Assembly: GCA_026225215.1 (NCBI GenBank)
Contig: JAMFSI010000104.1
Location: 1-48,604 of the forward strand
Reading direction: 5' to 3'
Length of the DNA: 48,604 nucleotides
DNA from: Sphingomonas palustris
Lineage (GTDB): Bacteria > Pseudomonadota > Alphaproteobacteria > Sphingomonadales > Sphingomonadaceae
Each line of letters starts with the position of its first letter. Within the stretch, counting starts at the first letter, position 1. Position numbers and translations under genes: made by a program. Below the pieces are notes generated by a model. The model saw nothing but the letters and a program-made list of their open reading frames with translations, was not told where the DNA came from and did not search any database. This document shows positions 34,964 through 42,473 of this stretch, one piece after another.

Positions 34964-36940
34964 CTAAAAACCCAATTTCGCCGTGATCTGCGGGACGATC
35001 GCTGCCGCGCTCAGGCCAAAGGCCTGGTAAAGTTCCGTGGCCGGTGCCGAGGCGCCGAAATGATCGATGCCGATGGTCAGGCCATCGCTGCCGGTAAACC
35101 GCTCCCAGCCCAACGTCACCCCGGCCTCGATCGAGACCTTGAGCACATCGCCGGGCAGGACATCAGCGCGATAAGCGGCATCCTGTTCGAGGAACAATTC
35201 GGCGCAGGGCATAGATACTACATCGGCGCCGATTCCCGCCGTTTCAAGCTGCGCCGCACAGGCCAGGGCAATTTCGACTTCCGAACCGGTGGCGATCAAT
35301 GCCACCCGGCGCGGCGCCTCTGCCGCTTTGAGCCGATAGGCGCCGCGCGCCGATTTCAACTCGCCGTCATAGCGCACCGCCGGCAGGTTCTGCCGCGACA
35401 GCGCCAGCACCGAGGGCCGGCTGGTCTGTTCCAGCGCCAGCATCCAGGCTTCGGCGGTCTCGATCGCGTCGGCAGGGCGGAATACCAGCAGATTGGGGAT
35501 GGCGCGCAAGCTCATGACATGCTCGATCGGCTGATGCGTCGGGCCGTCTTCGCCGACGCCGATGCTGTCATGCGTCATCACATAGACCACGCGGGCATGC
35601 TGGATCGCCGACATGCGGATGGCATTGCGGCAATAGTCCGAAAAGACCAGGAAAGTGCCGCCGTAAGGGACGACGCCGCCATGCAGCGCCATGCCGTTCA
35701 TCGCCGCCGCCATGCCGAATTCGCGGATGCCGTAAGACACGTAGCGCCCGCCATAATTATCGGCGTCGAGCGGCCCGGTCGCCTTGGTTCGGGTCAGGTT
35801 CGAGCCGGTGAGGTCGGCCGAACCGCCCAACAGATCGGGGATCGCGGCGGTCAGCACTTCCAGCGCCATTTCGCTCGATTTGCGCGTCGCCACCTTAGGC
35901 TTGTCGGCGGCCAGACGGGCGACGTAATCGGCCATCACCGCATCGAGGGCAGGCAAGGCGCCGGCCATGGCCCGCAGCAACTCACCGTTCTGGGCGTCGC
36001 CAGCCGACCGCTGCTCCCATGCCGCGCGTGCGGCGGCACCCACCACGCCAAGCTTGCGCCAATCGGCAAGAATATCTGCGGGAATTTCGAAAGGCGGGGC
36101 GGTCCAGCCCATTACCGCGCGTGCGGCGGCGACTTCCTCGGCACCCAACGCGGCGCCATGAACATTATGCGTGCCCTGCTTGTTAGGCGCATTCTTGCCG
36201 ATGATCGTCCGGCAGGCGACCAGCGTGGGCCGGGCATCGGCGGCCGCTGCCGCGAGCGCGCGGGCAATATCCTCGTAATCATGGCCGTCGCAGGCTTCGA
36301 CATGCCAGCCGGCGGCGCGATAGCGAGCGGGAATATCCTCGCTGGTGGACAGACTCGTCGCCCCATCGATGGTGATGCGATTGTCGTCCCACAGCACATT
36401 CAGCCGGCCGAGCTTGAGATGCCCCGCCAGACCGATCGCTTCATGGTTGATGCCTTCCATCAGGCAACCGTCGCCCGCGATCACCCAGGTGCGATGATCG
36501 ACCAGGCCATCGCCGAAGCGCGCGTTGAGATGGCGCTCGGCCAGGGCCATACCCACCGCCATCGCCAGCCCCTGGCCCAAGGGCCCGGTGGTGCATTCCA
36601 CCCCGGCCAGCTCGGTATTCTCGGGGTGACCCGCGCAGGGGCTGTGCAGCTGGCGGAAATTGCGAATGTCCGCCATCGTCGGCGCTTCATAACCGGTCAG
36701 ATGCAGCAAGGCATAGAGCAGCATCGAGCCATGGCCCGCCGACAGCACGAAACGATCGCGGTCGGGCCAGCGCGGAGCAGTCGGATCGAATTTAAGGAAG
36801 CGCGAGTACAAAACCGTCGCGACATCGGCCATTCCCATTGGCATGCCGGGATGGCCGCTGTTCGCCTGCTGGACCGCGTCCATCGCCAATACGCGAATGG
36901 CGTTGGCCATGGGTTGCAGCTTACTGGCGGCTAGGCTCAT
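34964..36940 (-). CDS. tkt: Transketolase
   Basis: A thiamine diphosphate enzyme of the pentose phosphate pathway moving two-carbon units between sugar phosphates. The 658-residue protein has QQANSGHPGMPMGMAD, the thiamine-binding motif GDGCLMEG ... N in the first half, and TKATGPLDADNYGGRYVSYGIREFGMAAAMNGMALHGG with the catalytic glutamate in the pyrimidine domain, then THDSIGVGEDGPTHQPIEH. The ATG at 36940 is behind GGAGCCTTCTTG; a TTG just before it is not needed. It opens the minus-strand tkt-gap-pgk cluster and is divergent from zauP-zapA. Confidence 0.97.
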   Translation of the reverse strand: MSLAASKLQPMANAIRVLAMDAVQQANSGHPGMPMGMADVATVLYSRFLKFDPTAPRWPDRDRFVLSAGHGSMLLYALLHLTGYEAPTMADIRNFRQLHSPCAGHPENTELAGVECTTGPLGQGLAMAVGMALAERHLNARFGDGLVDHRTWVIAGDGCLMEGINHEAIGLAGHLKLGRLNVLWDDNRITIDGATSLSTSEDIPARYRAAGWHVEACDGHDYEDIARALAAAAADARPTLVACRTIIGKNAPNKQGTHNVHGAALGAEEVAAARAVMGWTAPPFEIPADILADWRKLGVVGAAARAAWEQRSAGDAQNGELLRAMAGALPALDAVMADYVARLAADKPKVATRKSSEMALEVLTAAIPDLLGGSADLTGSNLTRTKATGPLDADNYGGRYVSYGIREFGMAAAMNGMALHGGVVPYGGTFLVFSDYCRNAIRMSAIQHARVVYVMTHDSIGVGEDGPTHQPIEHVMSLRAIPNLLVFRPADAIETAEAWMLALEQTSRPSVLALSRQNLPAVRYDGELKSARGAYRLKAAEAPRRVALIATGSEVEIALACAAQLETAGIGADVVSMPCAELFLEQDAAYRADVLPGDVLKVSIEAGVTLGWERFTGSDGLTIGIDHFGASAPATELYQAFGLSAAAIVPQITAKLGF

Positions 36941-37076
36941 CAAGAAGGCTCCGGATAGTCAAGGGAAAACGGCGTGATTCGTGCCGGCTTCCTTTGCGGA
37001 TGCCCCCCACCCCGTCAAGCTTGGGCGCGTCGAGCGCAAACCCCTGGTTGCGCGAATCGCATCACCGATTGCTGTT

Positions 37077-37154
37077 AGAGTCTGTTTGAAAATTCGTTCG
37101 AAGAGCGAATTTTAGTGCGGTGCCGGCCCGGCACCGAATTTCCAAACAGCCTCT
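37077..37154. repeat. Family B-related composite hairpin upstream of zauP
   Basis: An outer pair (GAG-t-CTGTTTG and CAAACAG-c-CTC) encloses two hairpins: GAAAATTCG ... CGAATTTT and GGTGCCGG-CCCGGCACC. The first hairpin and the AGTCTG border match family B, though the usual third hairpin is absent. It occupies part of the 346-bp gap between tkt and zauP; the rest of that gap holds the zauP promoter and nothing else I recognise. Confidence 0.7.
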
Positions 37155-37227
37155 CACAAACACCGAATTAAGTGAGTGACCTTGCTCGCAACTTTACAAT
37201 TGGTTGCAATTGATAAGCCGGAGGCTT

Positions 37228-37256
37228 TTGCAATTAGTGTGATTGTGCGGTATTAC
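37228..37256 (+). promoter_or_regulatory. Predicted promoter of zauP-zapA
   Basis: TTGCAA (37228-37233) and TATTAC (37251-37256) are spaced exactly 17 bp apart, a good match to a housekeeping sigma-70 promoter. Transcription would begin near 37263, about 24 nt before the chosen zauP start. Confidence 0.55.
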
Positions 37257-37286
37257 ACACAGATGACCTATTGGGGGGGGTATGAT

Positions 37287-37481
37287 ATGGAACTGCGCAG
37301 AATTGAAGCAGCCATCGCCCGGCTGGAAGTAGCAGCGCGCAATCCAGCGCGAGTAGCTTCATCTCCGTCCGAGATCGCCGCAATTGAGGCGACTAACGTT
37401 CGACTGCGGGAAGCAGTAGCGCTGAGCTTGCGCCAGATCGATGCGTTGATCGCTCAGCACGGCACGGAAGGACCACGGTGA
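37287..37481 (+). CDS. zauP: ZauP-like coiled-coil cell division protein
   Basis: A 64-residue charged helical protein (MELRRIEAAIARLEVAARN... EIAAIEATNVRLREAVALSLRQIDALI) that should form a coiled coil. A small coiled-coil gene directly before zapA is conserved in alphaproteobacteria; in Caulobacter it is ZauP, which works with ZapA to focus the Z-ring. Identity here rests on position and predicted structure rather than strong sequence likeness. The ATG at 37287 lies behind a run of eight G (37273-37280); an earlier ATG at 37263 would put that run inside the gene. Its end overlaps zapA by 4 bp. Confidence 0.75.
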   Translation: MELRRIEAAIARLEVAARNPARVASSPSEIAAIEATNVRLREAVALSLRQIDALIAQHGTEGPR

Positions 37482-37804
37482 GCAACGTTACTCTGAATAT
37501 TGGCGGCCGGGATTATACCGTCGCCTGCGATGCCGGAGAAGAAACGCATATTGGCGAGCTTGGCCAAATGATCGATGCCAAGCTCGGCACCATTCCGACC
37601 GGGACGCCGCAAAATGACGCGCGCGCATTGTTGTTCGCCGCCTTGCTGCTGGCCGACGAATTATATGAGTTGCAACGCTCGGGAACTGGCCACGCTAAAG
37701 CCGATCCGGTTCCGCTGCCCGATGACATCGCCCCTCCCGAACAGCTCGATGCGCTCGCTATGCGCCTCGAAGCGCTGGTTGCCGCGCTGGAAGTTCCGGC
37801 CTGA
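37478..37804 (+). CDS. zapA: Cell division protein ZapA
   Basis: ZapA binds and bundles FtsZ filaments in the Z-ring. The 108-residue protein shows the ZapA start VTLNIGGRDYTVACDAGEETHIGELGQMIDAKL, the DNA-free globular domain, followed by a helical coiled-coil tail. The GTG at 37478 overlaps the zauP stop (GTGA), so the two are translationally coupled. 6S RNA follows 79 bp after its stop, the usual arrangement in this class. Confidence 0.93.
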   Translation: MSNVTLNIGGRDYTVACDAGEETHIGELGQMIDAKLGTIPTGTPQNDARALLFAALLLADELYELQRSGTGHAKADPVPLPDDIAPPEQLDALAMRLEALVAALEVPA

Positions 37805-37848
37805 ACCGAGGCTATGCCGCGTTATGAGGCATAAAACCGAGGCTACCC

Positions 37849-37877
37849 TTGAGATCGCGCCAGCATAGGCCTAGATA
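37849..37877 (+). promoter_or_regulatory. Promoter of 6S RNA
   Basis: TTGAGA (37849-37854) and TAGATA (37872-37877) are 17 bp apart; six bases later is G37884, the first base of the 6S RNA closing stem. A clear sigma-70 promoter. Confidence 0.75.
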
Positions 37878-37883
37878 GGCTTT

Positions 37884-38042
37884 GACGGGTACTGCCCGGT
37901 GCGAGCCGCTAGAAAATCCCTGAGGCTATAAGCAATCCAATGGGGGCTGTCCCTGGTCGGATCCTGGTCCGGCACATATGGTTCCCACCTGACGTCGAGG
38001 CGTCAGTGGATTTCCCGGCACACGGCCCATGGTGGTCCCGTC
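37884..38042 (+). ncRNA. ssrS: 6S RNA
   Basis: About 159 nt. 6S RNA binds housekeeping RNA polymerase and mimics an open promoter. The call rests on its conserved position between zapA and the 5-formyltetrahydrofolate cyclo-ligase gene, and on structure: GACGGG at the start pairs with CCCGTC at the end; inside, AAATCCCTGA pairs with TCAG-t-GGATTT around a large open bulge. It has its own promoter and is followed by a T-rich tract (CACTTTCTTTCTTT). The exact 3' end is uncertain by a few bases. Confidence 0.85.
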
Positions 38043-38049
38043 ACTTTCT

Positions 38050-38195
38050 TTCTTTGGAAATTTAGCTTTGCTAATTTCAGTCTGTGCCGTCCCGCTCCCC
38101 CGGCCCAACCACCCGTTTAAGGTACCCTGTGGGTGGTTGGGCCGGGGGAGCGGGACGGCACAGACTATCCGAAACGAAGTTTCGGATCAGACACA
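38050..38195. repeat. Composite hairpin repeat family B, copy 2, with 35-bp perfect stem
   Basis: Three hairpins: GAAATTTAGC-ttt-GCTAATTTC, then a perfect 35-bp stem (38080-38114 with 38131-38165) with a 16-nt loop containing AAGGTACCCTG, then ATCCGAAAC-gaa-GTTTCGGAT (38167-38187). It lies between 6S RNA and fau. The stem, if transcribed, would be very stable and may end 6S transcription or block ribosome access to the next gene. Confidence 0.92.
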
Positions 38196-38208
38196 GAGGC
38201 TAACCGGC

Positions 38209-38784
38209 GTGAGCGAAAAAGATGATCTGCGCACTAAGCTACGCGCGCAGCGGCGAACCTATGTCGAAGGCTTGCCCGAGGCGATCCGTGCGCTGATCAT
38301 GCTGCGCCCGCCAGCACCGATCGCCCGACTCGCCGCCTCTGCGGGGATCGTCGGCCTTTATCATGCCTCGCCGTATGAAACCCCTGCGCGCAGCTATGCC
38401 AAGTGGTTTCAGGAGCAGGGCAAGCGGCTCGCCCTGCCCTGGTTTACCGACCGCACGGCGCCGATGCTTTTTCGCGAATGGCGCGATCCCCACGCCGATA
38501 GCGATCTGGAAGTAGGGCCCTGGGGAACATTACAACCCGCCGCCGATGCCCCCGAACTCGTGCCGGATGTCGCTTTCGTGCCCTTGCTCGGTTTTACCAG
38601 CGATGGGCATCGGATCGGTCAGGGCGGCGGGCATTACGATCGTTGGTTGGCAGCGAATCCCCAAGTGCCGGCGCTTGGGCTGGGCTGGGATTGTCAAATG
38701 CTCGACAAGCTCCCCCTTGAGCCTCATGATCATGCGCTGCTTGCGGTGATTACCCCCACCCGGATTTATGGAGATCTCGACTGA
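38209..38784 (+). CDS. fau: 5-formyltetrahydrofolate cyclo-ligase
   Basis: Converts 5-formyl-tetrahydrofolate to 5,10-methenyl-tetrahydrofolate with ATP. The 191-residue protein has KLRAQRRTYV at the N-terminus, VPLLGFTSDGHRIGQGGGHYDR, the family's phosphate-binding glycine loop near residue 135, and LGLGWDCQ. The GTG at 38209 follows GAGG and starts the conserved region; an open frame upstream runs through repeat family B and 6S RNA. It sits after 6S RNA as in many proteobacteria and overlaps the DUF2842 gene by one base (TGATG). Confidence 0.93.
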   Translation: MSEKDDLRTKLRAQRRTYVEGLPEAIRALIMLRPPAPIARLAASAGIVGLYHASPYETPARSYAKWFQEQGKRLALPWFTDRTAPMLFREWRDPHADSDLEVGPWGTLQPAADAPELVPDVAFVPLLGFTSDGHRIGQGGGHYDRWLAANPQVPALGLGWDCQMLDKLPLEPHDHALLAVITPTRIYGDLD

Positions 38785-38999
38785 TGCGCCAAGAACCGAC
38801 CTGGCGCATCCCCATCGGCGTCTTGGCGCTGGTGGTATCGCTACTGCTTTACGGCAATGTCATTGCCTGGCTGCTCGCCCCGACGCTGGCAAGTTGGCCG
38901 GTGCTGGCACAAGCGCCGGTCTATATCGTGCTGGGCGTTATCTGGCTGTTTCCGCTGCGCCGCTTCATGATCTGGATGGAAACGGGACGCTTTAAATAG
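38784..38999 (+). CDS. DUF2842 family small membrane protein
   Basis: A 71-residue protein with two hydrophobic segments (IGVLALVVSLLLYGNVIAWLLAP and VYIVLGVIWLFPLRRFMIWM). The pattern, ending LRRFMIWMETGRFK, is that of DUF2842, a small family confined largely to alphaproteobacteria with no known function. It starts on the A of the fau stop codon, so it is translationally coupled to fau. Confidence 0.85.
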   Translation: MRQEPTWRIPIGVLALVVSLLLYGNVIAWLLAPTLASWPVLAQAPVYIVLGVIWLFPLRRFMIWMETGRFK

Positions 39000-39024
39000 C
39001 AGCCCCAGCGCGCATGAGAAAGCT

Positions 39025-39049
39025 TCCGTGAATACTAAGCATTCACGGA
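39025..39049. terminator. Hairpin between DUF2842 and tRNA-Asp
   Basis: TCCGTGAAT and ATTCACGGA form a perfect 9-bp stem around a 7-nt loop. It lies 26 bp after DUF2842 and 35 bp after the 3' end of the minus-strand tRNA-Asp. There is no strong T-run on either side, so a terminator role is only likely. Confidence 0.45.
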
Positions 39050-39083
39050 CAACTAACTATAAAATAGGGAAAATTCCCCAAGG

Positions 39084-39160
39084 TGGCGCGAGTGACGGGG
39101 CTCGAACCCGCGACCTCCGGCGTGACAGGCCGGCACTCTAACCAACTGAGCTACACCCGC
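39084..39160 (-). tRNA. tRNA-Asp (anticodon GTC)
   Basis: A 77-nt cloverleaf on the minus strand with encoded CCA: acceptor GCGGGTG pairs with CACTCGC, discriminator G as expected for Asp, anticodon loop CTGTCAC giving GTC, and T-loop GGTTCGAGCCC. Confidence 0.96.
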
Positions 39161-39367
39161 TCGCCCCCTTGGGGAGCGCCGCCACTAGGCCAGCGTCACG
39201 AAGCTGTCAACATCCGACGCGGCGCAAAAACGCCTTCCATCGCCACCGTTCAAAATCGCCGTTTGCACTCCTCGGGCGCCCATTACGCGGGCGTTAACCC
39301 TATTTTTGCGCCTCATCCCGCATAACCGCCCGGTAATGATAATGGACAGGGGCAAATTCAAGTGACC

Positions 39368-39808
39368 ATGAGCCGCCGCATTCTTGCTGCCGCGCTGCTA
39401 TGCGTACCGTTACCGGCGCTGGCCAGTCCGGCGGTAACGCTCGACAGCGCCGTCTATGTCGAGCACGTCCAGCAGCGCAACGGCACCCTCACCCGCGCCC
39501 TCGAACCCGCCAATCGCCTCAATCGCGGCGAACGCGTGGTCACCCTGGTCAATTGGTACATGCTGGGCGGCAGCGGCGGCTTCACCGTCGTCAATGCCAT
39601 TCCCGCAGGGCTAGCCTACCAAGGATCGGCCGATGGCGGCGAGGATGTCTCGGTCGATGGTGGCAAGAGCTGGGGCAAATTGGCGCAGCTCCATATCGGT
39701 GCACGCAATGCCACGCCGGAGGATGTCACGCATGTCCGTTGGCGTGTCTCGCCGCAGCAGGCCCTGAATGGCGCCGGACGGATCGCTTACGCCGGGTTCG
39801 TGCGCTAA
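39368..39808 (+). CDS. Secreted protein of unknown function (DUF11-like fold)
   Basis: A 146-residue protein with a signal peptide (RRILAAALLCVPLPALA) and a mature domain of beta-rich appearance: GERVVTLVNWYMLGGSGGFTVVNAIPAGLAYQGSADGG, then VTHVRWRVSPQQALNGAGRIAYAGFVR. The TLVNWYM ... NAIPAGLAYQGS pattern resembles DUF11-type repeats of secreted and adhesive proteins. Function unknown. The ATG at 39368 is chosen over a GTG two codons earlier. It converges on thyA with a family A repeat in between. Confidence 0.7.
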   Translation: MSRRILAAALLCVPLPALASPAVTLDSAVYVEHVQQRNGTLTRALEPANRLNRGERVVTLVNWYMLGGSGGFTVVNAIPAGLAYQGSADGGEDVSVDGGKSWGKLAQLHIGARNATPEDVTHVRWRVSPQQALNGAGRIAYAGFVR

Positions 39809-39845
39809 TCCCCGGTCAGCGCTAATCGCAACCCAAGCGCCCATT

Positions 39846-39939
39846 CCCGTCCGTCCAGAGCTTGTCGAAGGACTGCCTTTCTTTTCCTTCACTTACCAGA
39901 AGAACAAGGCAGTGCTTCGACAAGCTCAGCATGGACGGG
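39846..39939. repeat. Inverted repeat family A, copy 4
   Basis: Arms at 39846-39879 and 39906-39939 (CCCGTCCGTCC-GAGCTTGTCG type and complement, some mismatches). It fills the gap between the converging secreted-protein gene and thyA. Confidence 0.88.
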
Positions 39940-39964
39940 GTAGATTTCCGCCATTGCAACTTCC

Positions 39965-39990
39965 TACAATGTATTAATACAATGTATTAA
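39965..39990. repeat. 13-bp tandem duplication over the thyA stop codon
   Basis: TACAATGTATTAA occurs twice back to back (39965-39977, 39978-39990). The thyA stop is part of the second copy. The junction also forms the palindrome TGTATTAATACA. Confidence 0.9.
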
Positions 39991-40958
39991 ACGGCAACCG
40001 GAGCGGCAATGTGCGCTTGCGGCTGATAGCCGCTGACCTGGAAGTCCTCGATGCGATAGTCGAAGATCGACTCGGGGTTTCGGGTAATCTCCAACCTGGC
40101 CTCGCCTGAAGGCGTGCGGCTCAATTGTTCTTCGACCAGTGCCGCGTGATTGAGATAAAGATGGACATCGCCCCCCATCCACACCAGTTCGCCCGGCTCC
40201 AGCCCGCATTGCTGCGCCAACATGCGGATGAACAGCGCCGCGCTCCAGGCGTTGAAGGCAAAGCCCAATCCGAGATCGCAACTGCGCTGGTATAACAGCC
40301 CGGACAAGCGATTGCCGGAAACGTGGAACTGATAGGTCTTGTGACACGGCGGCAGCGCCATCGCCGGCAGCTCGGCGACATTCCAGCCCTCGACGATGTG
40401 CCGCCGGCTGCCCGGATCGGATTGAAGCCCGGTGACGAGGTCAGCGACCTGATTCACGCCCTGCGGCCGCCGACGATAGAGGCCGTCCTGCGCCGGCTCA
40501 TACACCGGCCAATCCACCCATTGCTTGCCATAAACCGGGCCGAGATCGCCCCACCGCGCGGCAAAATCGCCATCCGCGACGATCCGCGCCGAAAAATCCT
40601 CACGGCTGATCGCATCCCCGGTTTCGCGGCGATACCGCTCCAGCGGCCAGTCGGTCCAGATTTCCACACCCTGGGCACAAAGCGCGCGAATATTGGTGTC
40701 TCCGGTCAGAAACCACAGGAATTCGCGCGTGGCGGTCTTCCAGTAAACACGCTTGGTGCTGAGCAGCGGCATCCACCCATCGCTCAGATCGAAGCGCAGT
40801 TCGGCCCCGAACACCGACCTCGTGCCGACCCCGGTACGATCGACGCGCGCATCGCCCTGCTCCCAGATCCGCCGCATCAGCGCCAGATACTGGTATTCCC
40901 AGTGATCGGATTGTCCCAAGACCTGGGGAGACGGGGCGGCGGTATCGAGCAAAGCCAT
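39987..40958 (-). CDS. thyA: Thymidylate synthase ThyA
   Basis: Methylates dUMP to dTMP using methylene-tetrahydrofolate. The 323-residue protein has DRTGVGTRSVFGAELRFDL with the phosphate-binding arginine, catalytic C205 in ALPPCHK, and RSCDLGLGFAFNAW and HLYLNH for substrate binding. It is about 55 residues longer than the E. coli enzyme, owing to an insertion around residues 107-180, similar to the longer Lactobacillus-type enzyme. The ATG at 40958 is the natural start. It stands alone; dihydrofolate reductase is not adjacent. Confidence 0.97.
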   Translation of the reverse strand: MALLDTAAPSPQVLGQSDHWEYQYLALMRRIWEQGDARVDRTGVGTRSVFGAELRFDLSDGWMPLLSTKRVYWKTATREFLWFLTGDTNIRALCAQGVEIWTDWPLERYRRETGDAISREDFSARIVADGDFAARWGDLGPVYGKQWVDWPVYEPAQDGLYRRRPQGVNQVADLVTGLQSDPGSRRHIVEGWNVAELPAMALPPCHKTYQFHVSGNRLSGLLYQRSCDLGLGFAFNAWSAALFIRMLAQQCGLEPGELVWMGGDVHLYLNHAALVEEQLSRTPSGEARLEITRNPESIFDYRIEDFQVSGYQPQAHIAAPVAV

Positions 40959-41114
40959 GCTCGACTTTAACCCCTACCCCATAGCTTTGCCAAGCCGCTC
41001 GAGGCGCCCGCGAAAAACACGCAGTATGGTTGCCGCCTGGGGCTTGCCACCTCGCCGATCGCCGACTATAGGCCCGCTCCTGCCTCGGGCACCTTCGGGT
41101 GTCCAGCATACGGT

Positions 41115-41191
41115 CGGGGAATAGCTCAGCCTGGTAGAGCACTGTCTTCGGGAGGCAGGGGCCGGAGGTTCGAATCCTCTTTCCCCGACCA
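41115..41191 (+). tRNA. tRNA-Pro (anticodon CGG)
   Basis: A 77-nt cloverleaf with encoded CCA: acceptor CGGGGAA pairs with TTCCCCG, with the C1-G72 pair typical of bacterial tRNA-Pro; discriminator A; anticodon loop TTCGGGA gives CGG; T-loop GGTTCGAATCC. Confidence 0.95.
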
Positions 41192-41229
41192 ATTTATAGC
41201 AATGGGTTGATGATAACTCATAGCCCCTT

Positions 41230-41320
41230 CCGTCCGTCCTGAGCTTGTCGAAGGACTGCCTTTCTTTTCAACGCTTGCCGGGGGAAAAGACGGTGCTTCA
41301 ACAAGCTCAGCACGGACCGG
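41230..41320. repeat. Inverted repeat family A, copy 5
   Basis: Arms at 41230-41268 and 41291-41320 (GTCCTGAGCTTGTCGAAGGA and a mutated complement CTTCAACAAGCTCAGCAC). It lies between tRNA-Pro and mazG on the same strand. Confidence 0.85.
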
Positions 41321-41344
41321 TAAGTTTGGCTCTCTGGCGCCGCG

Positions 41345-42133
41345 ATGAACTCCGCTAATCTCCCACCGCTGGAACGCCTGCTGGCAATCATGGCCCGCCT
41401 GCGCGATCCGGTGAGCGGTTGCGAATGGGACCGGGCGCAGAGCTTTGCGACCATCGCACCTTACACCATCGAGGAAGCCTATGAGGTCGCCGATGCCGTG
41501 GCGCGTCAAGACCTCTCCGCGCTCAAGGACGAACTCGGCGACCTGTTGCTCCAGGTCGTGTTTCACGCCCGCATCGCCGAAGAAGCGAGGCATTTCGCCT
41601 TCGCCGATGTCGCCGCCGCCATCGCCACCAAGATGGAAACGCGCCATCCGCATATTTTCGGCAACGGTGGCGAGGCAGACATTGCCCGGGAAACCCGCTG
41701 GGAGAACCTCAAGGCGCAGGAACGCGCCGCAAGCGGCGCCACCAGTGCGCTCGATGGCGTAGCGCTGGCGCTGCCCGCCTTGCTGCGCGCGGAGAAATTG
41801 CAGAAGCGCGCCGCGCGCGTCGGCTTCGACTGGCCCGACCCGACCGGCCCCGCCGACAAGCTGACCGAGGAACTCGCCGAACTCGCCGCCGCCCAGACCC
41901 CGGATCATCGCGCCGAGGAAGCGGGCGACCTGTTGTTCGCCGCCGTCAATCTGGTCCGCGCCCATGGCATCGCCGCCGAGGACGCCTTGCGCGCCGCCAA
42001 CGCCAAATTCGAACGCCGCTTTCGCGCTATGGAAGCGCTGGCCGAGCAAGCCGACCAGAGCTTTGCCAGCCTTTCGCTCGATGAGCAGGAAGCGCTGTGG
42101 CAGTCGGTCAAACGGCTGGAGAAATCTCTCTAA
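41345..42133 (+). CDS. mazG: Nucleoside triphosphate pyrophosphohydrolase MazG
   Basis: Hydrolyses all nucleoside triphosphates to monophosphates and pyrophosphate, clearing damaged nucleotides. The 262-residue protein has the full two-domain form. The N-terminal domain shows LRDPVSGCEWDRAQSF, TIEEAYEVADAV and ALKDELGDLLLQVVFHARIAEE, in which the acidic residues bind magnesium; the second, C-terminal domain has KLTEELAELAAAQ ... AEEAGDLLFAAVNLVRAHGI. The ATG at 41345 has only a weak ribosome-binding site but no better start is visible. It converges on the sulfotransferase remnant and hflX. Confidence 0.95.
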   Translation: MNSANLPPLERLLAIMARLRDPVSGCEWDRAQSFATIAPYTIEEAYEVADAVARQDLSALKDELGDLLLQVVFHARIAEEARHFAFADVAAAIATKMETRHPHIFGNGGEADIARETRWENLKAQERAASGATSALDGVALALPALLRAEKLQKRAARVGFDWPDPTGPADKLTEELAELAAAQTPDHRAEEAGDLLFAAVNLVRAHGIAAEDALRAANAKFERRFRAMEALAEQADQSFASLSLDEQEALWQSVKRLEKSL

Positions 42134-42170
42134 ATTCAAGACCGAGATGGCCGCCTTTTCGCGCGATCTC

Positions 42171-42473
42171 TCAGCTTGACAGCACCGGCTCCAGCGCGGC
42201 GATCAGCGGATCGAGGCCGGGCCCGTATTTCTGCCAGCGGCCGATCGCACTCCGATAAAGCGGCTTTCTCACCTGCACGGCGCTGGCGGTCGTGATCGCC
42301 CGACCCGATAGGTGGAAGTCGAGGCAGGCCTCGTTCCATTCGAGATCGAGAAATTCGAGCAGATGGCCCAGAGTGACGAGTTCGGCGACTATCCGCAGGA
42401 CATCGCGTGGCCCGAGCGACGGCAATCCGGGCTGAGCGAAAGCGACAGAGGTTAGAGAGCGCGGACCGGTCAC
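42171..42473 (-). pseudogene. C-terminal remnant of a sulfotransferase (TPR-sulfotransferase type)
   Basis: A 100-codon open frame from a GTG. Its last 75 codons look like the C-terminus of Sulfotransfer_3/TPR-sulfotransferase proteins: LLEFLDLEWNEACLDFH, then RAITTASAVQVRKPLYRSAIGRW, then LDPLIAALEPVL. These include the family's closing TASAxQVRxPxYxxxxxRW motif. The PAPS-binding region and TPR repeats are missing, and neither upstream frame contains them, so this is a decayed 3' end rather than a working enzyme. It lies between mazG and hflX. Confidence 0.65.

Noticed and set aside
7966..41320. Regularly repeated short sequences that might be a CRISPR array
   Set aside because: Copies are kilobases apart, arranged as inverted pairs, with no spacers and no cas genes.
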